A DNA stretch of 64,000 nucleotides from ZC4RG35 sp036375695 (GTDB lineage Bacteria; Actinomycetota; Acidimicrobiia; Spongiisociales; ZC4RG35), in the NCBI GenBank assembly GCA_036375695.1, contig DASVBU010000004.1, positions 23,824 through 87,823 on the forward strand, written 5' to 3'. The notes beneath the pieces were generated by a model. It saw nothing but the letters and a program-made list of their open reading frames with translations, ran no database searches and was not told the origin of the DNA. This document shows, one piece after another, positions 47,830 through 56,006 of the stretch. Made by a program: the position numbers and the translations under genes. Numbering within the stretch: position 1 is the first letter of the stretch; every line of letters begins with the position of its first letter.

Positions 47830-48888
47830 ATGGCCAAATCCGGTCGTTTGACTCGCGTCCTCGCACTCCTGGGTCTCGCCCTCACCCTCGGGGCGTGCTC
47901 GCTCGTCGAGATCGAGGACGCCGTTCTCACCTCGTGGAAGCCGGCCGGGCCCAACGCCGAGCGGATCGACCAGCTGTTCTGGATGGTCTTCGGGATCGCC
48001 ACGTTCGTCTTCTTCTTCGTGGTGCTGGCGCTCATCGTGGTGGTGCTCCGGTTCCGCGACCGCGACGGCGCCAGGGAGCCGAAACAGCTCCACGGGAACG
48101 CCAAGATCGAAGTCGTCTGGACCATCATCCCGGCACTGATCCTGGCCATCGTGGCCGTCCCCAGCGTGAAGGGCGTCTTCGACCTCACCGGGTGCGATCC
48201 GGAGTCGATGCGTGTCGAGCTGATCGGCCATCAGTGGTGGTTCGAGGTCCGCTACCCGGACTTCGACCCGGCCATCGAGACCGCCAACGTCGTGGTGATC
48301 CCCGCCGGTGAGGAGGCCTGTCTGGAGATGACCTCTGCGGACGTCATCCACAACTTCTGGGCCCCGGCCCTCCACGGCAAGCGCTACCTGGTCCCCGGGC
48401 AGACGACCGAGCTCCGGCTGGAGTCCTACGAGCCTGGCGAGTTCTGGGCACATTGCGCCGAGTTCTGTGGCCTCTCCCACTCCCTGATGCGGGCCCGGGT
48501 CCTCGCCCTCTCCGAGCCCGACTTCGAGCAATGGGTGGCGGAGCAGCAGCAGCTCGCAGTGCTACCCGAGGAGGGGACGCCTGCCTTCGATGGCTACCAG
48601 GTGTTCCTCAACCGCGGGTGCACCCAGTGCCACTCGTACCGGGTGGATGGCGAGGGTGGCAACGTGCTCGACCCCGATGCGTTCAACGGGCCCGACCTGA
48701 CCCACTTCGCCTCCCGCAGCGTGTTCGCCGGCGCCACGCTCCCGGAGTTCGGCGAGAGCCGGGAGGAGGCCCTGGCTCGATGGCTCGCCGACCCGCCTTC
48801 GGTCAAGCCCGGCAGCTACATGCCCGACCTGGGTCTCACCGCCCAGGAGATCGATGATCTGATCGCGTTCCTGGAGGGGAGCCGATGA
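47830..48888 (+). CDS. ctaC: Cytochrome c oxidase subunit II with a fused cytochrome c domain (caa3 type)
   Basis: This 352-residue subunit takes electrons into the oxidase. It starts with a lipoprotein-like signal (LGLALTLGACS, Cys23), then two membrane helices. The CuA domain has ADVIHNFWAPALHGK and the ligand set HCAEFCGLSHSLM. A C-terminal cytochrome c domain carries CTQCH and a Met axial ligand in SYMPDLG, which makes it a caa3-type oxidase that can receive electrons internally. ATG 47830 is set by the promoter. The stop overlaps ctaD by 4 bases. Confidence 0.94.
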   Translation: MAKSGRLTRVLALLGLALTLGACSLVEIEDAVLTSWKPAGPNAERIDQLFWMVFGIATFVFFFVVLALIVVVLRFRDRDGAREPKQLHGNAKIEVVWTIIPALILAIVAVPSVKGVFDLTGCDPESMRVELIGHQWWFEVRYPDFDPAIETANVVVIPAGEEACLEMTSADVIHNFWAPALHGKRYLVPGQTTELRLESYEPGEFWAHCAEFCGLSHSLMRARVLALSEPDFEQWVAEQQQLAVLPEEGTPAFDGYQVFLNRGCTQCHSYRVDGEGGNVLDPDAFNGPDLTHFASRSVFAGATLPEFGESREEALARWLADPPSVKPGSYMPDLGLTAQEIDDLIAFLEGSR

Positions 48889-50933
48889 CAGCAACAGCAG
48901 AACGTCCGGCCACTTCGATCTTCCGCAGACCGCGATCCAAGACCGGCCTGTGGTCGTGGATCACCACCGTCGACCACAAGCGGATCGGGATCATGTACGG
49001 CTACGCCGCCTTCACCTTCTTCATCATCGGCGGTCTGGAGGCTCTCTTGCTCCGCGTCCAGCTCTCGCAGGCCAACTCGGAGTTCCTCACCGCCGGCGCC
49101 TACAACGCGCTGTTCACGATGCACGGCACGACGATGATCTTCCTCTTCGTCATGCCGGCCTCGGCGGCCTTCATGAACTATCTGCTGCCGCTGCTGATCG
49201 GGGCGAGGGACGTGGCGTTCCCGAGGCTGAACGCGCTGTCGTGGTGGGTCTTCTTCTTCGGGGCGATCTTCCTGTACTCCACGTTCTTCTTCGGCACGTC
49301 GCTACCGCCTGCGGGCGTCGAGGGGATCTCGGGCAACCTGCCCCCCGGTGGCGGCCCGGGCACCTTCAACTGGCTCGCCCACTCGCCGGACGGCGGCTGG
49401 TTCGGCTACCAACCCAACGCCGGGCCGTTCTACTCGCCCGGCACGGCCATGGACTACTGGGCGGGCGGTCTCCAGATCATCGGACTGTCCTCCCTGGTGT
49501 CGGCGGTCAACTTCATCGTCACCGTCTTCAACATGAGGGCGAAGGGGATGCGGCTCATGCGGATGCCGGTCTTCGCCTGGATGACCACCGTCACCGCGTT
49601 CCTCCTCCTGTTCTCCCTGCCGATCATCGCCGTGGCCCTGTTCATGGTCACCATCGACCGGCAGTTCGGGTCGCTCTTCTTCGCCGCCAACGCAGGTGGT
49701 GACCCGATCCTCTGGCAGCACCTGTTCTGGTTGTTCGGCCACCCGGAGGTCTACATCCTGATCCTGCCCGCGATGGGCATCGTCTCCGAGGTGTTCCCGG
49801 TGTTCTCGCGCAAGCCGTTGTTCGGATATTCGGCCGTGGTGTTCGCCGGTGCCGCCATCGCCTTCCTCGGGTTCGGCGTGTGGGCCCATCACATGTTCTC
49901 CTCGGGGATCACACCGGTGGCCCAGGCGGCCTTCGGTCTCGCCACCATGACCATCGCCATCCCCACCGGGATCAAGATCTTCAACTGGCTGGGGACGTTG
50001 TGGGGCGGCCGCCTACGCCTGACCACGCCGATGCTGTTCGCCATGGGCTTCATCGCCATGTTCACCATCGGTGGCCTTTCGGGTGTCACCCACTCGATCG
50101 TGCCCTCCGACTGGCAGCAGACCGACACCTACTACATCGTGGCCCACTTCCACTACGTGATCTTCGGTGGCGCCGTCTTCGGCCTGTTCGCCGGGCTCTA
50201 CTACTGGTTCCCCAAGTACTCCGGCCGGATGCTCAGCGACCGGCTGGGCAAGTGGCACTTCTGGCTCCAGTTCATCGGCTTCAACCTGACGTTCGGCCCG
50301 ATGCACTGGCTCGGCCTCCAGGGGATGGTCCGCCGCACCTGGAAGTACGCGCCGGAGATGGGCCTGGACGGCTGGAACCAGGCGGTGACCGCGGGGGCGG
50401 CGATCATCGCCATCTCGATCCTCGTCTTCATCGTCAACTGGATGACCAGCCGACGGCGCGGCGCCATCGCAGGGATGGACCCCTGGGACGCCCGGACGAT
50501 CGAGTGGATGACGCCCAACCCGACGCCGGAGCACAACTTCAGCGAGCCGCCCACCGTGACGAGGCTGGACCACTTCTGGCACGTCAAGTACGACGAGGAC
50601 GAGGAGGGCCGCCCGGTGCGTCGGCCGGAGGCGGACGAGCTGCTCGATCATCTCGACGAGGTGGGGCGCAACCCGCGCACGCCCATCCACCTGCCGAGCC
50701 ACAGCTACTTCCCGTTCCTGGTCGGCCTGGGGATCCCGGTCATCTTCTACGGGATCATCTATCACACCAGCATCGTGGGCAAGGCCCTGATCGTGGTCGG
50801 CGCCCTCATCGTGCTGGCGTCGGGCATCGGCTGGGGCATCGAGCCGGTGGACGAGCCCCACCATGGGGATCACGAGGACCACGTGGAGGAGCACGACGAG
50901 GTCGTGGAGGAGGAAGGCGAGGCGGAGGTATGA
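48885..50933 (+). CDS. ctaD: Cytochrome c oxidase subunit I
   Basis: This 682-residue catalytic subunit reduces oxygen and pumps protons. Twelve helices are expected. The low-spin heme His is in TMHGTTMIFLFVMPA, the CuB/Tyr segment is GHPEVYILILPAMGIVSEV, then HHMFSSG, and the heme a3/a His pair is in VAHFHYVIFGGAVFG. About 130 residues after the last core helix include one or two extra membrane helices (VGLGIPVIFYGIIYHTSIV) and an acidic His-rich tail (DEPHHGDHEDHVEEHDE), a longer C-terminus than in mitochondrial forms. The stop overlaps ctaE by 4 bases. Confidence 0.95.
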   Translation: MTATAERPATSIFRRPRSKTGLWSWITTVDHKRIGIMYGYAAFTFFIIGGLEALLLRVQLSQANSEFLTAGAYNALFTMHGTTMIFLFVMPASAAFMNYLLPLLIGARDVAFPRLNALSWWVFFFGAIFLYSTFFFGTSLPPAGVEGISGNLPPGGGPGTFNWLAHSPDGGWFGYQPNAGPFYSPGTAMDYWAGGLQIIGLSSLVSAVNFIVTVFNMRAKGMRLMRMPVFAWMTTVTAFLLLFSLPIIAVALFMVTIDRQFGSLFFAANAGGDPILWQHLFWLFGHPEVYILILPAMGIVSEVFPVFSRKPLFGYSAVVFAGAAIAFLGFGVWAHHMFSSGITPVAQAAFGLATMTIAIPTGIKIFNWLGTLWGGRLRLTTPMLFAMGFIAMFTIGGLSGVTHSIVPSDWQQTDTYYIVAHFHYVIFGGAVFGLFAGLYYWFPKYSGRMLSDRLGKWHFWLQFIGFNLTFGPMHWLGLQGMVRRTWKYAPEMGLDGWNQAVTAGAAIIAISILVFIVNWMTSRRRGAIAGMDPWDARTIEWMTPNPTPEHNFSEPPTVTRLDHFWHVKYDEDEEGRPVRRPEADELLDHLDEVGRNPRTPIHLPSHSYFPFLVGLGIPVIFYGIIYHTSIVGKALIVVGALIVLASGIGWGIEPVDEPHHGDHEDHVEEHDEVVEEEGEAEV

Positions 50934-51550
50934 CCGACGTCGCCCATGTCGCCGAGCCGGCTCACGACGAGCACGAGGCAACCGGCATCCCCACGCTCAA
51001 GCTGGGGATGTGGGTCTTCCTCAGCTCCGAGTTCCTCTTCTTCGGCGCCCTCATCTCCAATTACCTGCTCTACTCGAACCGGGCCGGGTTCCCGGGGCCG
51101 TACCCGTCGGAGGTCTACGACATCCCGTTCACCTCGGTGAGCTCCTTCGTGCTGCTGATGAGCTCGCTGACGATGGTGCTGGCCCACAACGCCATGTCCC
51201 GGAACGACCAGAACGGGACGCGCACGTGGCTGTTCGCCACCGCCGCGCTGGGCTCGGTCTTCCTCGGCGGCCAGGTCTTCGAGTTCACCGAGTTCATCGT
51301 GAACCAGGGGATGAAGCTGACCACCAACCCGGCGGCGTCGGCGTTCTACGTGCTCACCGGGTTCCACGGGATCCACGTGGCCATCGGTGTGCTCATGCTG
51401 CTGTCACTGTGGGGCGTCTCCCATCGGCGGGGCCTGAGCGACAAGGGTGGCCTCAACGTGGAGATGGTCGGTCTCTACTGGCACTTCGTCGACATCATCT
51501 GGATCGTGATCTTCACGGTCGTCTACCTGATCTCGGTTCCCCCGGCATGA
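50930..51550 (+). CDS. ctaE: Cytochrome c oxidase subunit III
   Basis: This 206-residue subunit has five membrane helices, as in the short bacterial form lacking the first two helices. The KLGMWVFLSSEFLFFGAL start, GFHGIHVAIGVLML and the C-terminal YWHFVDIIWIVIFTVVYL are classic. It stabilises the proton-uptake path of subunit I. The ATG overlaps the ctaD stop and is preceded by GGCGGAGG. Its own stop overlaps the next ATG by 4 bases. Confidence 0.94.
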   Translation: MTDVAHVAEPAHDEHEATGIPTLKLGMWVFLSSEFLFFGALISNYLLYSNRAGFPGPYPSEVYDIPFTSVSSFVLLMSSLTMVLAHNAMSRNDQNGTRTWLFATAALGSVFLGGQVFEFTEFIVNQGMKLTTNPAASAFYVLTGFHGIHVAIGVLMLLSLWGVSHRRGLSDKGGLNVEMVGLYWHFVDIIWIVIFTVVYLISVPPA

Positions 51551-51855
51551 GCGAAGAGCACCGACACCCGACACCCGCCCAGTACTGGAAGATCGCCGGG
51601 ATCCTGGCGCTGATCACCGCCATCGAGGTCGCCCTGTTCTACATCGACCGCCAGCTGGAGTTGGGCATCCTCAACAACATGATGCTCATCGTCCTCTCGG
51701 CGATGAAGTTCGTCGTCGTGGTCGGCTGGTACATGCACCTGCGGTTCGAGAAGAGCCTCGTCAGCCGTTTCTTCGCCGCCGGGTTCGGCCTCGCCATCGG
51801 GGTCTACCTGGTGGTGCTGGCCGCGCTGGGCGTCGTGGCCATTCGCGGAGGATGA
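51547..51855 (+). CDS. Cytochrome c oxidase subunit IV
   Basis: This 102-residue membrane protein has three helices: YWKIAGILALITAIEVALFY, LIVLSAMKFVVVVGWYMHLRF and FGLAIGVYLVVLAALGVVAI. The motif KFxxVxxxYMHL is the signature of the bacterial CtaF/CyoD-like subunit IV. It closes the four-gene operon ctaC-ctaD-ctaE-subunit IV, all joined by 4-base overlaps. Confidence 0.9.
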   Translation: MSEEHRHPTPAQYWKIAGILALITAIEVALFYIDRQLELGILNNMMLIVLSAMKFVVVVGWYMHLRFEKSLVSRFFAAGFGLAIGVYLVVLAALGVVAIRGG

Positions 51856-51883
51856 CGTCTCCGGAGGAATCCCGGCGCCCTGG

Positions 51884-51889
51884 TAGAAA
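51884..51889 (+). promoter_or_regulatory. -10-like TAGAAA before the serine-pathway pair
   Basis: TAGAAA ends 6 bases before the ATG at 51896; the last base departs from TANNNT, so support is weaker than for the others. Confidence 0.3.
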
Positions 51890-51895
51890 CCGGGA

Positions 51896-52963
51896 ATGAC
51901 GCCCACACCGACCGGCAGGTTCTTCCTCCCCGGCCCGACCGAGGTTCACGAGGACGTCCTGGCGGCCCAGACCAGGCCCATGATCGGGCATCGCGGGGCG
52001 GCCATCCGAACCCTGATGGCCAATATCGCCGACGGCCTCGCCGAGGTGTTCCAGACCTCCCGGCCGGTGATCGTGTCCACTTCCTCCGCCTCCGGTCTCA
52101 TGGAGGCGGCAATCCGCAATGGTGTCGGATCCGGGCCCGTCCTCGCGCTGGTCAATGGCGCGTTCTCCGGCCGCTTCGCCGCCATCGCCAGGGCATGCGG
52201 CAAGGAGGTCGTGGTCTGGGAGGTGGATTGGGGCTCGGCCCATCCCGTCGACGAGCTCGCCCGGCGGCTGGCCGACCGGCGCTACGACGCGGTGACGCTG
52301 TCGCACTCGGAGACCTCGACGGGTGCGCTCCAGGAGCTGGAGGCGATCGCCTCGGTGGTGGCGGAGCATCCGGACACCCTGCTGCTGGTCGATTCGGTGA
52401 CGGGTGTCGGTGGCGTCGAGACCCGGCCGGACGACTGGGGGATCGATTTCGTCCTCACCGGCTCGCAGAAGGCCCTGGCGCTGCCTCCGGGCATCTCCTT
52501 CGGAGTCGCCTCGGATGCCATGATGGAGCGGGCCGCCACCGTCCCGGACCGTGGCTGGTACTTCGACCTGGTGATGCTGGCGGAGGGCCTGGGGAAGAAT
52601 CAGACCCCGGCGACGCCGGCGATATCCCTTCTCTACGCCTTGGAGCGCCAGTTGGAGCGGATCCTCGACGAGGGGATCGAGGCGCGCTGGAAGCGGCACC
52701 ACGACATGCAGGCCCGCGTCCTGGATTGGGTCGACCAAAAGGGTCTCGGTGTCCTCGCCGACGAGGGCCACCGGTCCCCGACGGTGACCTGCATCGTCCA
52801 TCCGGCGCCAGACCGTGTCGTCACCGCCATGGCGGAGCGGGGCTGGGTCCTCGGTGCCGGCTACGGCAGGGTGAGCGACCGGACCTTCCGGATCGGCCAC
52901 ATGGGAGACCACACGGTCGAGGAGGTCGACGCCCTCCTGGCCGAACTGGAGGAAGTGATCTGA
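51896..52963 (+). CDS. Class V aminotransferase, probable phosphoserine (or serine/alanine-glyoxylate) aminotransferase
   Basis: This 355-residue PLP enzyme is of the alanine-glyoxylate/serine-pyruvate branch: FFLPGPTEVHEDVLAAQTRP, MIGHRG, SHSETSTGALQ, LLLVDSVTGVGGV and the Schiff-base lysine in LTGSQKALALPPG. By sequence it is an AGT-type enzyme. It overlaps by one base the start of 3-phosphoglycerate dehydrogenase, so it most likely supplies the missing phosphoserine aminotransferase step of serine synthesis. Glyoxylate transamination remains an alternative. Confidence 0.85.
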   Translation: MTPTPTGRFFLPGPTEVHEDVLAAQTRPMIGHRGAAIRTLMANIADGLAEVFQTSRPVIVSTSSASGLMEAAIRNGVGSGPVLALVNGAFSGRFAAIARACGKEVVVWEVDWGSAHPVDELARRLADRRYDAVTLSHSETSTGALQELEAIASVVAEHPDTLLLVDSVTGVGGVETRPDDWGIDFVLTGSQKALALPPGISFGVASDAMMERAATVPDRGWYFDLVMLAEGLGKNQTPATPAISLLYALERQLERILDEGIEARWKRHHDMQARVLDWVDQKGLGVLADEGHRSPTVTCIVHPAPDRVVTAMAERGWVLGAGYGRVSDRTFRIGHMGDHTVEEVDALLAELEEVI

Positions 52964-53901
52964 TGGACCACCGGGTGGTGGCCGCCGACGGCGTGGCGGT
53001 GGACTCCCTGGTCGCGTTGGTCGAAGACCCCCGTTTCGAGGTGGTGGAGGCAAGGGGCGCCGACGTCCGTCCGGCACTGGGCGGTGCGAGCGGGCTCATC
53101 GTCCGCAGCGCCACCAAGGTCGACGCCGCCCTCCTCGATCATGCGGACGACCTGCGGGTCGTGGCGCGCGCCGGGGTGGGTGTGGACAACATCGACGTCG
53201 AGGAGGCGTCCCGGCGCGGCGTCGCCGTCTTCAACACGCCCACGGCCAACACCCTGGCGGCCGCGGAGATGACCATGGCGCTGATCCTCGCCGTGATGCG
53301 CAGGATCCCGGCGGCCGACGCCTCCATTCGCCGGGGCGAGTGGGATCGGCCGGCGTTCCAGGGGGTCGAATGCCATGGGAAGACCCTGGGTCTGGTCGGC
53401 GCCGGGAGGATCGGACGCGAGGTGGCGGCGAGGGCCCGTGCGTTCGGGATGTCGGTGCTGGGATGTGACCCATATCTGACCGATGCGGGTGAAATCGAGC
53501 TGTGCTCGATAGACCGGGTCCTCGGGGAGGCGGACGTGGTGTCGTTGCACGTCCCCCTCAACGACGAGACCAGGCATCTCATCGACACCTCCGCCCTGGG
53601 GAAGATGAAGCGGGGGGCGTTCCTGGTCAACGTCTCCAGGGGAGGCGTGATCGACGAGGCGGCCCTGGTCGAGGCCTTGGAATCCGGCCAACTCGCCGGC
53701 GCAGCCCTGGACGTGTACGAGGAGGAGCCGCTCCCGGAGAGCAGCCCGCTGCTGGATGCGCCGAACCTCGTGCTGACCCCGCACCTCGGTGCCTCGACCG
53801 CCGAGGCACAGCGACGGGTGGCGATCGAGGCCGCGGAAGCGGTGCATCGCGTTCTCGTCGAGGGCGACTACACGGGTGCGGTCAACGAGAGCCGGATCTA
53901 G
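52963..53901 (+). CDS. serA: D-3-phosphoglycerate dehydrogenase (short form)
   Basis: This 312-residue NAD-dependent dehydrogenase opens serine biosynthesis. It has GLIVRSATKVDAALLDHA, VVARAGVGVDNIDVEEASRRG, the NAD motif LGLVGAGRIGREVAARARAFG, NVSRGGVIDEAALVEAL with the catalytic Arg/Glu region, and the catalytic His in LTPHLGASTAEAQ. The C-terminal ACT and intervening regulatory domains of typical actinobacterial SerA are absent, so serine feedback through them is not expected. It follows the aminotransferase with a TGATG overlap and converges with the next gene. Confidence 0.92.
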   Translation: MDHRVVAADGVAVDSLVALVEDPRFEVVEARGADVRPALGGASGLIVRSATKVDAALLDHADDLRVVARAGVGVDNIDVEEASRRGVAVFNTPTANTLAAAEMTMALILAVMRRIPAADASIRRGEWDRPAFQGVECHGKTLGLVGAGRIGREVAARARAFGMSVLGCDPYLTDAGEIELCSIDRVLGEADVVSLHVPLNDETRHLIDTSALGKMKRGAFLVNVSRGGVIDEAALVEALESGQLAGAALDVYEEEPLPESSPLLDAPNLVLTPHLGASTAEAQRRVAIEAAEAVHRVLVEGDYTGAVNESRI

Positions 53902-55070
53902 AGAACGCTGACGACGGCGGCGGTCTCCGTGGTGCCCGCCTCCTCGTGCTGCCCGTTGTCGCGGAAGACGAGCACGGCGATCACCAGGAGCAGAACCGTC
54001 CCGATGCCGATCACGGCCACCATCAGCTCGCCGAAGGTGATCCTGACGTGGGGCCGGTTCCCCGACAGCGCGGCAAAGCCGAGGATGCCGCCGGCCGTGA
54101 TCACCGCCACCGCGGCGGCGCCGTTGGCCGTGAGGTGGTTGGACTGGATGAGGATGTAGGCGAACGGGAGCACCAGGAAGAGGAGCAGGAGGAACCCCGT
54201 GAGGGGCACACTCAGGGTGGCTCCGAGACGCTTCCGGACGTCCTCGACCTCGGCCGCCTCCTCCTCGGCGACGGCGACGGGCGTCCCGAGCAGCTGCGGC
54301 AAGGCGGCCGTCAGGGCACCCAGCACGGCGCCACCGATCACCATCACGATCACGGTCCCCAACACGGGCAGGTGGACGAAGGCGCCGTCCTCGCCCACGG
54401 GCGTGGCGAGGGCGCCTGTCAGGACCCCCCCGGCGGCCAGCCCCAGGACCAGGCCGAGGCCCGCTCCGAGCCATGCGGTCGTCGAGCGTCGACCGGACAG
54501 CTCCATCGCCGGGTCGCGCCATGAGGTGGCGGCCCGGGAGAAGGAGGCGACGATGGCGCCGAACACCACGGACACCGCGGCGATGGCGATGAGCACGGTG
54601 TCGGGTGAGACCTCCACGGCGACCGCAGCCCCCTCGGCGGGGATGACGGCGGCGGGCGCCCAGGTCATCGTGGCGACGAGGAACCCGACGATGCCCAGTG
54701 CGGCGCCCACCCAGGATCCGATGCGCACGGCGGTGCCGACCCGTGTGGCCATCGGGACCGGCTCCAGGTCCGGCTCCACTTCCTCGATCTCCATCACCGC
54801 AACCGGTGGAGCCTCGAAAGCCGGCATGGCCACCGGCTCGGGCTCGGGCGCGGGTGCCGGTGCGGCGGCGGGCTCGGCCTCCGAGGGTGCCTCGACGGTG
54901 TCGACGGGTGCGGTCGGGGCGGCGGAGGGCGCCGGTGCGCCTCCGGCCCAGGCGGTGAGGATCTCGTCGACGGACACTCCCGTGGCGGCGGCTCGTGCCG
55001 CCGCGGATCTCCTCACCAGGGGAGCCGGGGTTCCAAGGGCCGCCGCGGCGGCCTCGAGCAGGTCGCTCAT
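53898..55070 (-). CDS. Multi-pass membrane protein with an N-terminal E3-binding-like domain
   Basis: This 390-residue protein has an unusual layout. Residues 1-~44 look like a peripheral-subunit/E3-binding fold (GTPAPLVRRSAAARAAATGV, then SVDEILTAWAGG). Residues ~45-110 are a Pro/Ala/Glu linker with EPEP repeats. Residues ~113-370 hold about seven membrane helices (for example GSWVGAALGIVGFLVATM and GFLLLLFLVLPFAYILIQ). No transporter signature is recognised. The N-terminal domain probably binds a partner in the cytosol. It has its own -10 (TAAAGT, 55080-55085). The end overlaps serA by 4 bases. Confidence 0.75.
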   Translation of the reverse strand: MSDLLEAAAAALGTPAPLVRRSAAARAAATGVSVDEILTAWAGGAPAPSAAPTAPVDTVEAPSEAEPAAAPAPAPEPEPVAMPAFEAPPVAVMEIEEVEPDLEPVPMATRVGTAVRIGSWVGAALGIVGFLVATMTWAPAAVIPAEGAAVAVEVSPDTVLIAIAAVSVVFGAIVASFSRAATSWRDPAMELSGRRSTTAWLGAGLGLVLGLAAGGVLTGALATPVGEDGAFVHLPVLGTVIVMVIGGAVLGALTAALPQLLGTPVAVAEEEAAEVEDVRKRLGATLSVPLTGFLLLLFLVLPFAYILIQSNHLTANGAAAVAVITAGGILGFAALSGNRPHVRITFGELMVAVIGIGTVLLLVIAVLVFRDNGQHEEAGTTETAAVVSVL

Positions 55071-55079
55071 CGCCGGGTC

Positions 55080-55085
55080 ACTTTA
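55080..55085 (-). promoter_or_regulatory. -10 element TAAAGT for the E3-binding-like membrane protein
   Basis: On the minus strand TAAAGT ends 9 bases before the ATG at 55070. It lies just downstream of the 15-bp hairpin that follows the pilin-like gene. Confidence 0.4.
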
Positions 55086-55099
55086 GCCCCCCGCGCGCC

Positions 55100-55135
55100 G
55101 TGGTCCTTCCCGGAGGATCGTCCGGGAAGGACCAC
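55100..55135 (-). terminator. Perfect 15-bp hairpin after the pilin-like gene
   Basis: GTGGTCCTTCCCGGA and its exact complement surround GGATCG, 16 bases beyond the stop of the minus-strand pilin-like gene. The strong stem suggests a terminator or 3'-end protector, though no T-run follows. Confidence 0.6.
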
Positions 55136-55150
55136 TTGGTGGAACCGGGG

Positions 55151-55906
55151 TTAGGGGAGTGCCGGGTGCTCGACGGTGACTTCGCCGGCGGCGACGGGCA
55201 CCGGCTCACCTTCGGCGGTGGTGACCGAGACGATCTCGAATCGGACCCAGAACGTGCCGCTGTTCTTCTTCAGGTCGAGTTCCATGGACTCCAGGTCGAA
55301 ACGACCGCCGGCGGGGACGACGACCGTGAAGGTCTCGACCTCGTTCTTCTCGTCCTTCCCGTTGTGCTTGACCGGGACGATCTCGATCTCGAAGACCAGG
55401 TCCTCACTCCCGGTGTTGACCAGGGGAAGCGTGGCGGTCCACATGTACTGGTTCTTCTTCTCCTGCCATATCTCGGTGGTGGGCTCACCCAGCTCCCACT
55501 CGGGTTCGGCGGCCGGGGTGTCCCCGGGATCACCGCTCCCGCCGTTGCCGGGGTCGCCACCGTTGTCGGGGTCGCCACCGTTGCCGGGGTCGCCACCGTT
55601 GCCGGGGTCGCCACCGTTGCCGGGGTTGCCACCGTTGCCGGGGTCGCCACCGTTGCCGGGGTTGCCCGTGTCACCGGGATCGCCCGGGTCGCCGGGATCG
55701 CCTGGGTCGCCCTGCTCGTCGGACGGCAACCCGGACACGGAGCCGCCACCGTCTTCCAGGGCTTCGGCGACGGTGGTGACGGTCTTCTCGGTGTTGCGAC
55801 CGACCATGCCGACGGCGGGGACGGAGATCGCTGCTACGAAAACGATGAGAAGGGCGTACTCGACCATCGAGGCGCCACGTTCCCTGGCGATGTTCGAAGT
55901 CATCAT
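55151..55906 (-). CDS. Flp-type pilin-like protein with collagen-like Gly repeats
   Basis: This 251-residue product combines three parts. Residues 1-~55 are a type IVb prepilin head: RERGASMVEYALLIVFVAAI, with a cleavage site after Gly11 and Glu16 at position +5 of the mature protein. Residues ~65-130 are an uninterrupted Gly-x-y tract built from GDP, GNP and GNG triplets. Residues ~135-251 form a beta-rich domain (TATLPLVNTGSEDLVFEIEIV). After processing it could assemble or anchor through the hydrophobic helix and display the collagen-like stalk. No other tad/flp genes are nearby. ATG 55906 or 55903 starts it. Pilin head and repeat are secure; role is inferred. Confidence 0.78.
   Translation of the reverse strand: MMTSNIARERGASMVEYALLIVFVAAISVPAVGMVGRNTEKTVTTVAEALEDGGGSVSGLPSDEQGDPGDPGDPGDPGDTGNPGNGGDPGNGGNPGNGGDPGNGGDPGNGGDPDNGGDPGNGGSGDPGDTPAAEPEWELGEPTTEIWQEKKNQYMWTATLPLVNTGSEDLVFEIEIVPVKHNGKDEKNEVETFTVVVPAGGRFDLESMELDLKKNSGTFWVRFEIVSVTTAEGEPVPVAAGEVTVEHPALP
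55542..55667. repeat. Seven tandem 18-base units encoding the collagen-like tract
   Basis: Consensus CCGTTGCCGGGGTCGCCA repeats seven times with single-base changes, followed to about 55712 by 9-base units of the CCGGGATCG type. Both period lengths are multiples of 9, so copy changes would keep the Gly-x-y frame. Confidence 0.85.
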
Positions 55907-55964
55907 GACGCGAATTTCGACACCCCGGGAACCCGGGCGCATGGGTCCGCAGGCCCGACCTCAC

Positions 55965-56005
55965 CCTGGGCCGACAGGCCCAAGAAGCCCGTGTTCGCAG
56001 GGCTT
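55965..56005 (-). terminator. Probable terminator hairpins after ybdK
   Basis: On the minus strand, AGCCC pairs with GGGCT and is followed by TCTT. A second stem, TGGGCC/GGCCCA with loop TGTC, comes directly after. They start a few bases beyond the ybdK stop and lie upstream of the pilin-like gene. Confidence 0.5.
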
Positions 56006-56006
56006 T

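Noticed and set aside
55542..55712. Regular repeats that might suggest a CRISPR array
   Set aside because: Units are contiguous 18- and 9-base codon repeats in frame with Gly-x-y residues, without spacers, and no cas genes are present.
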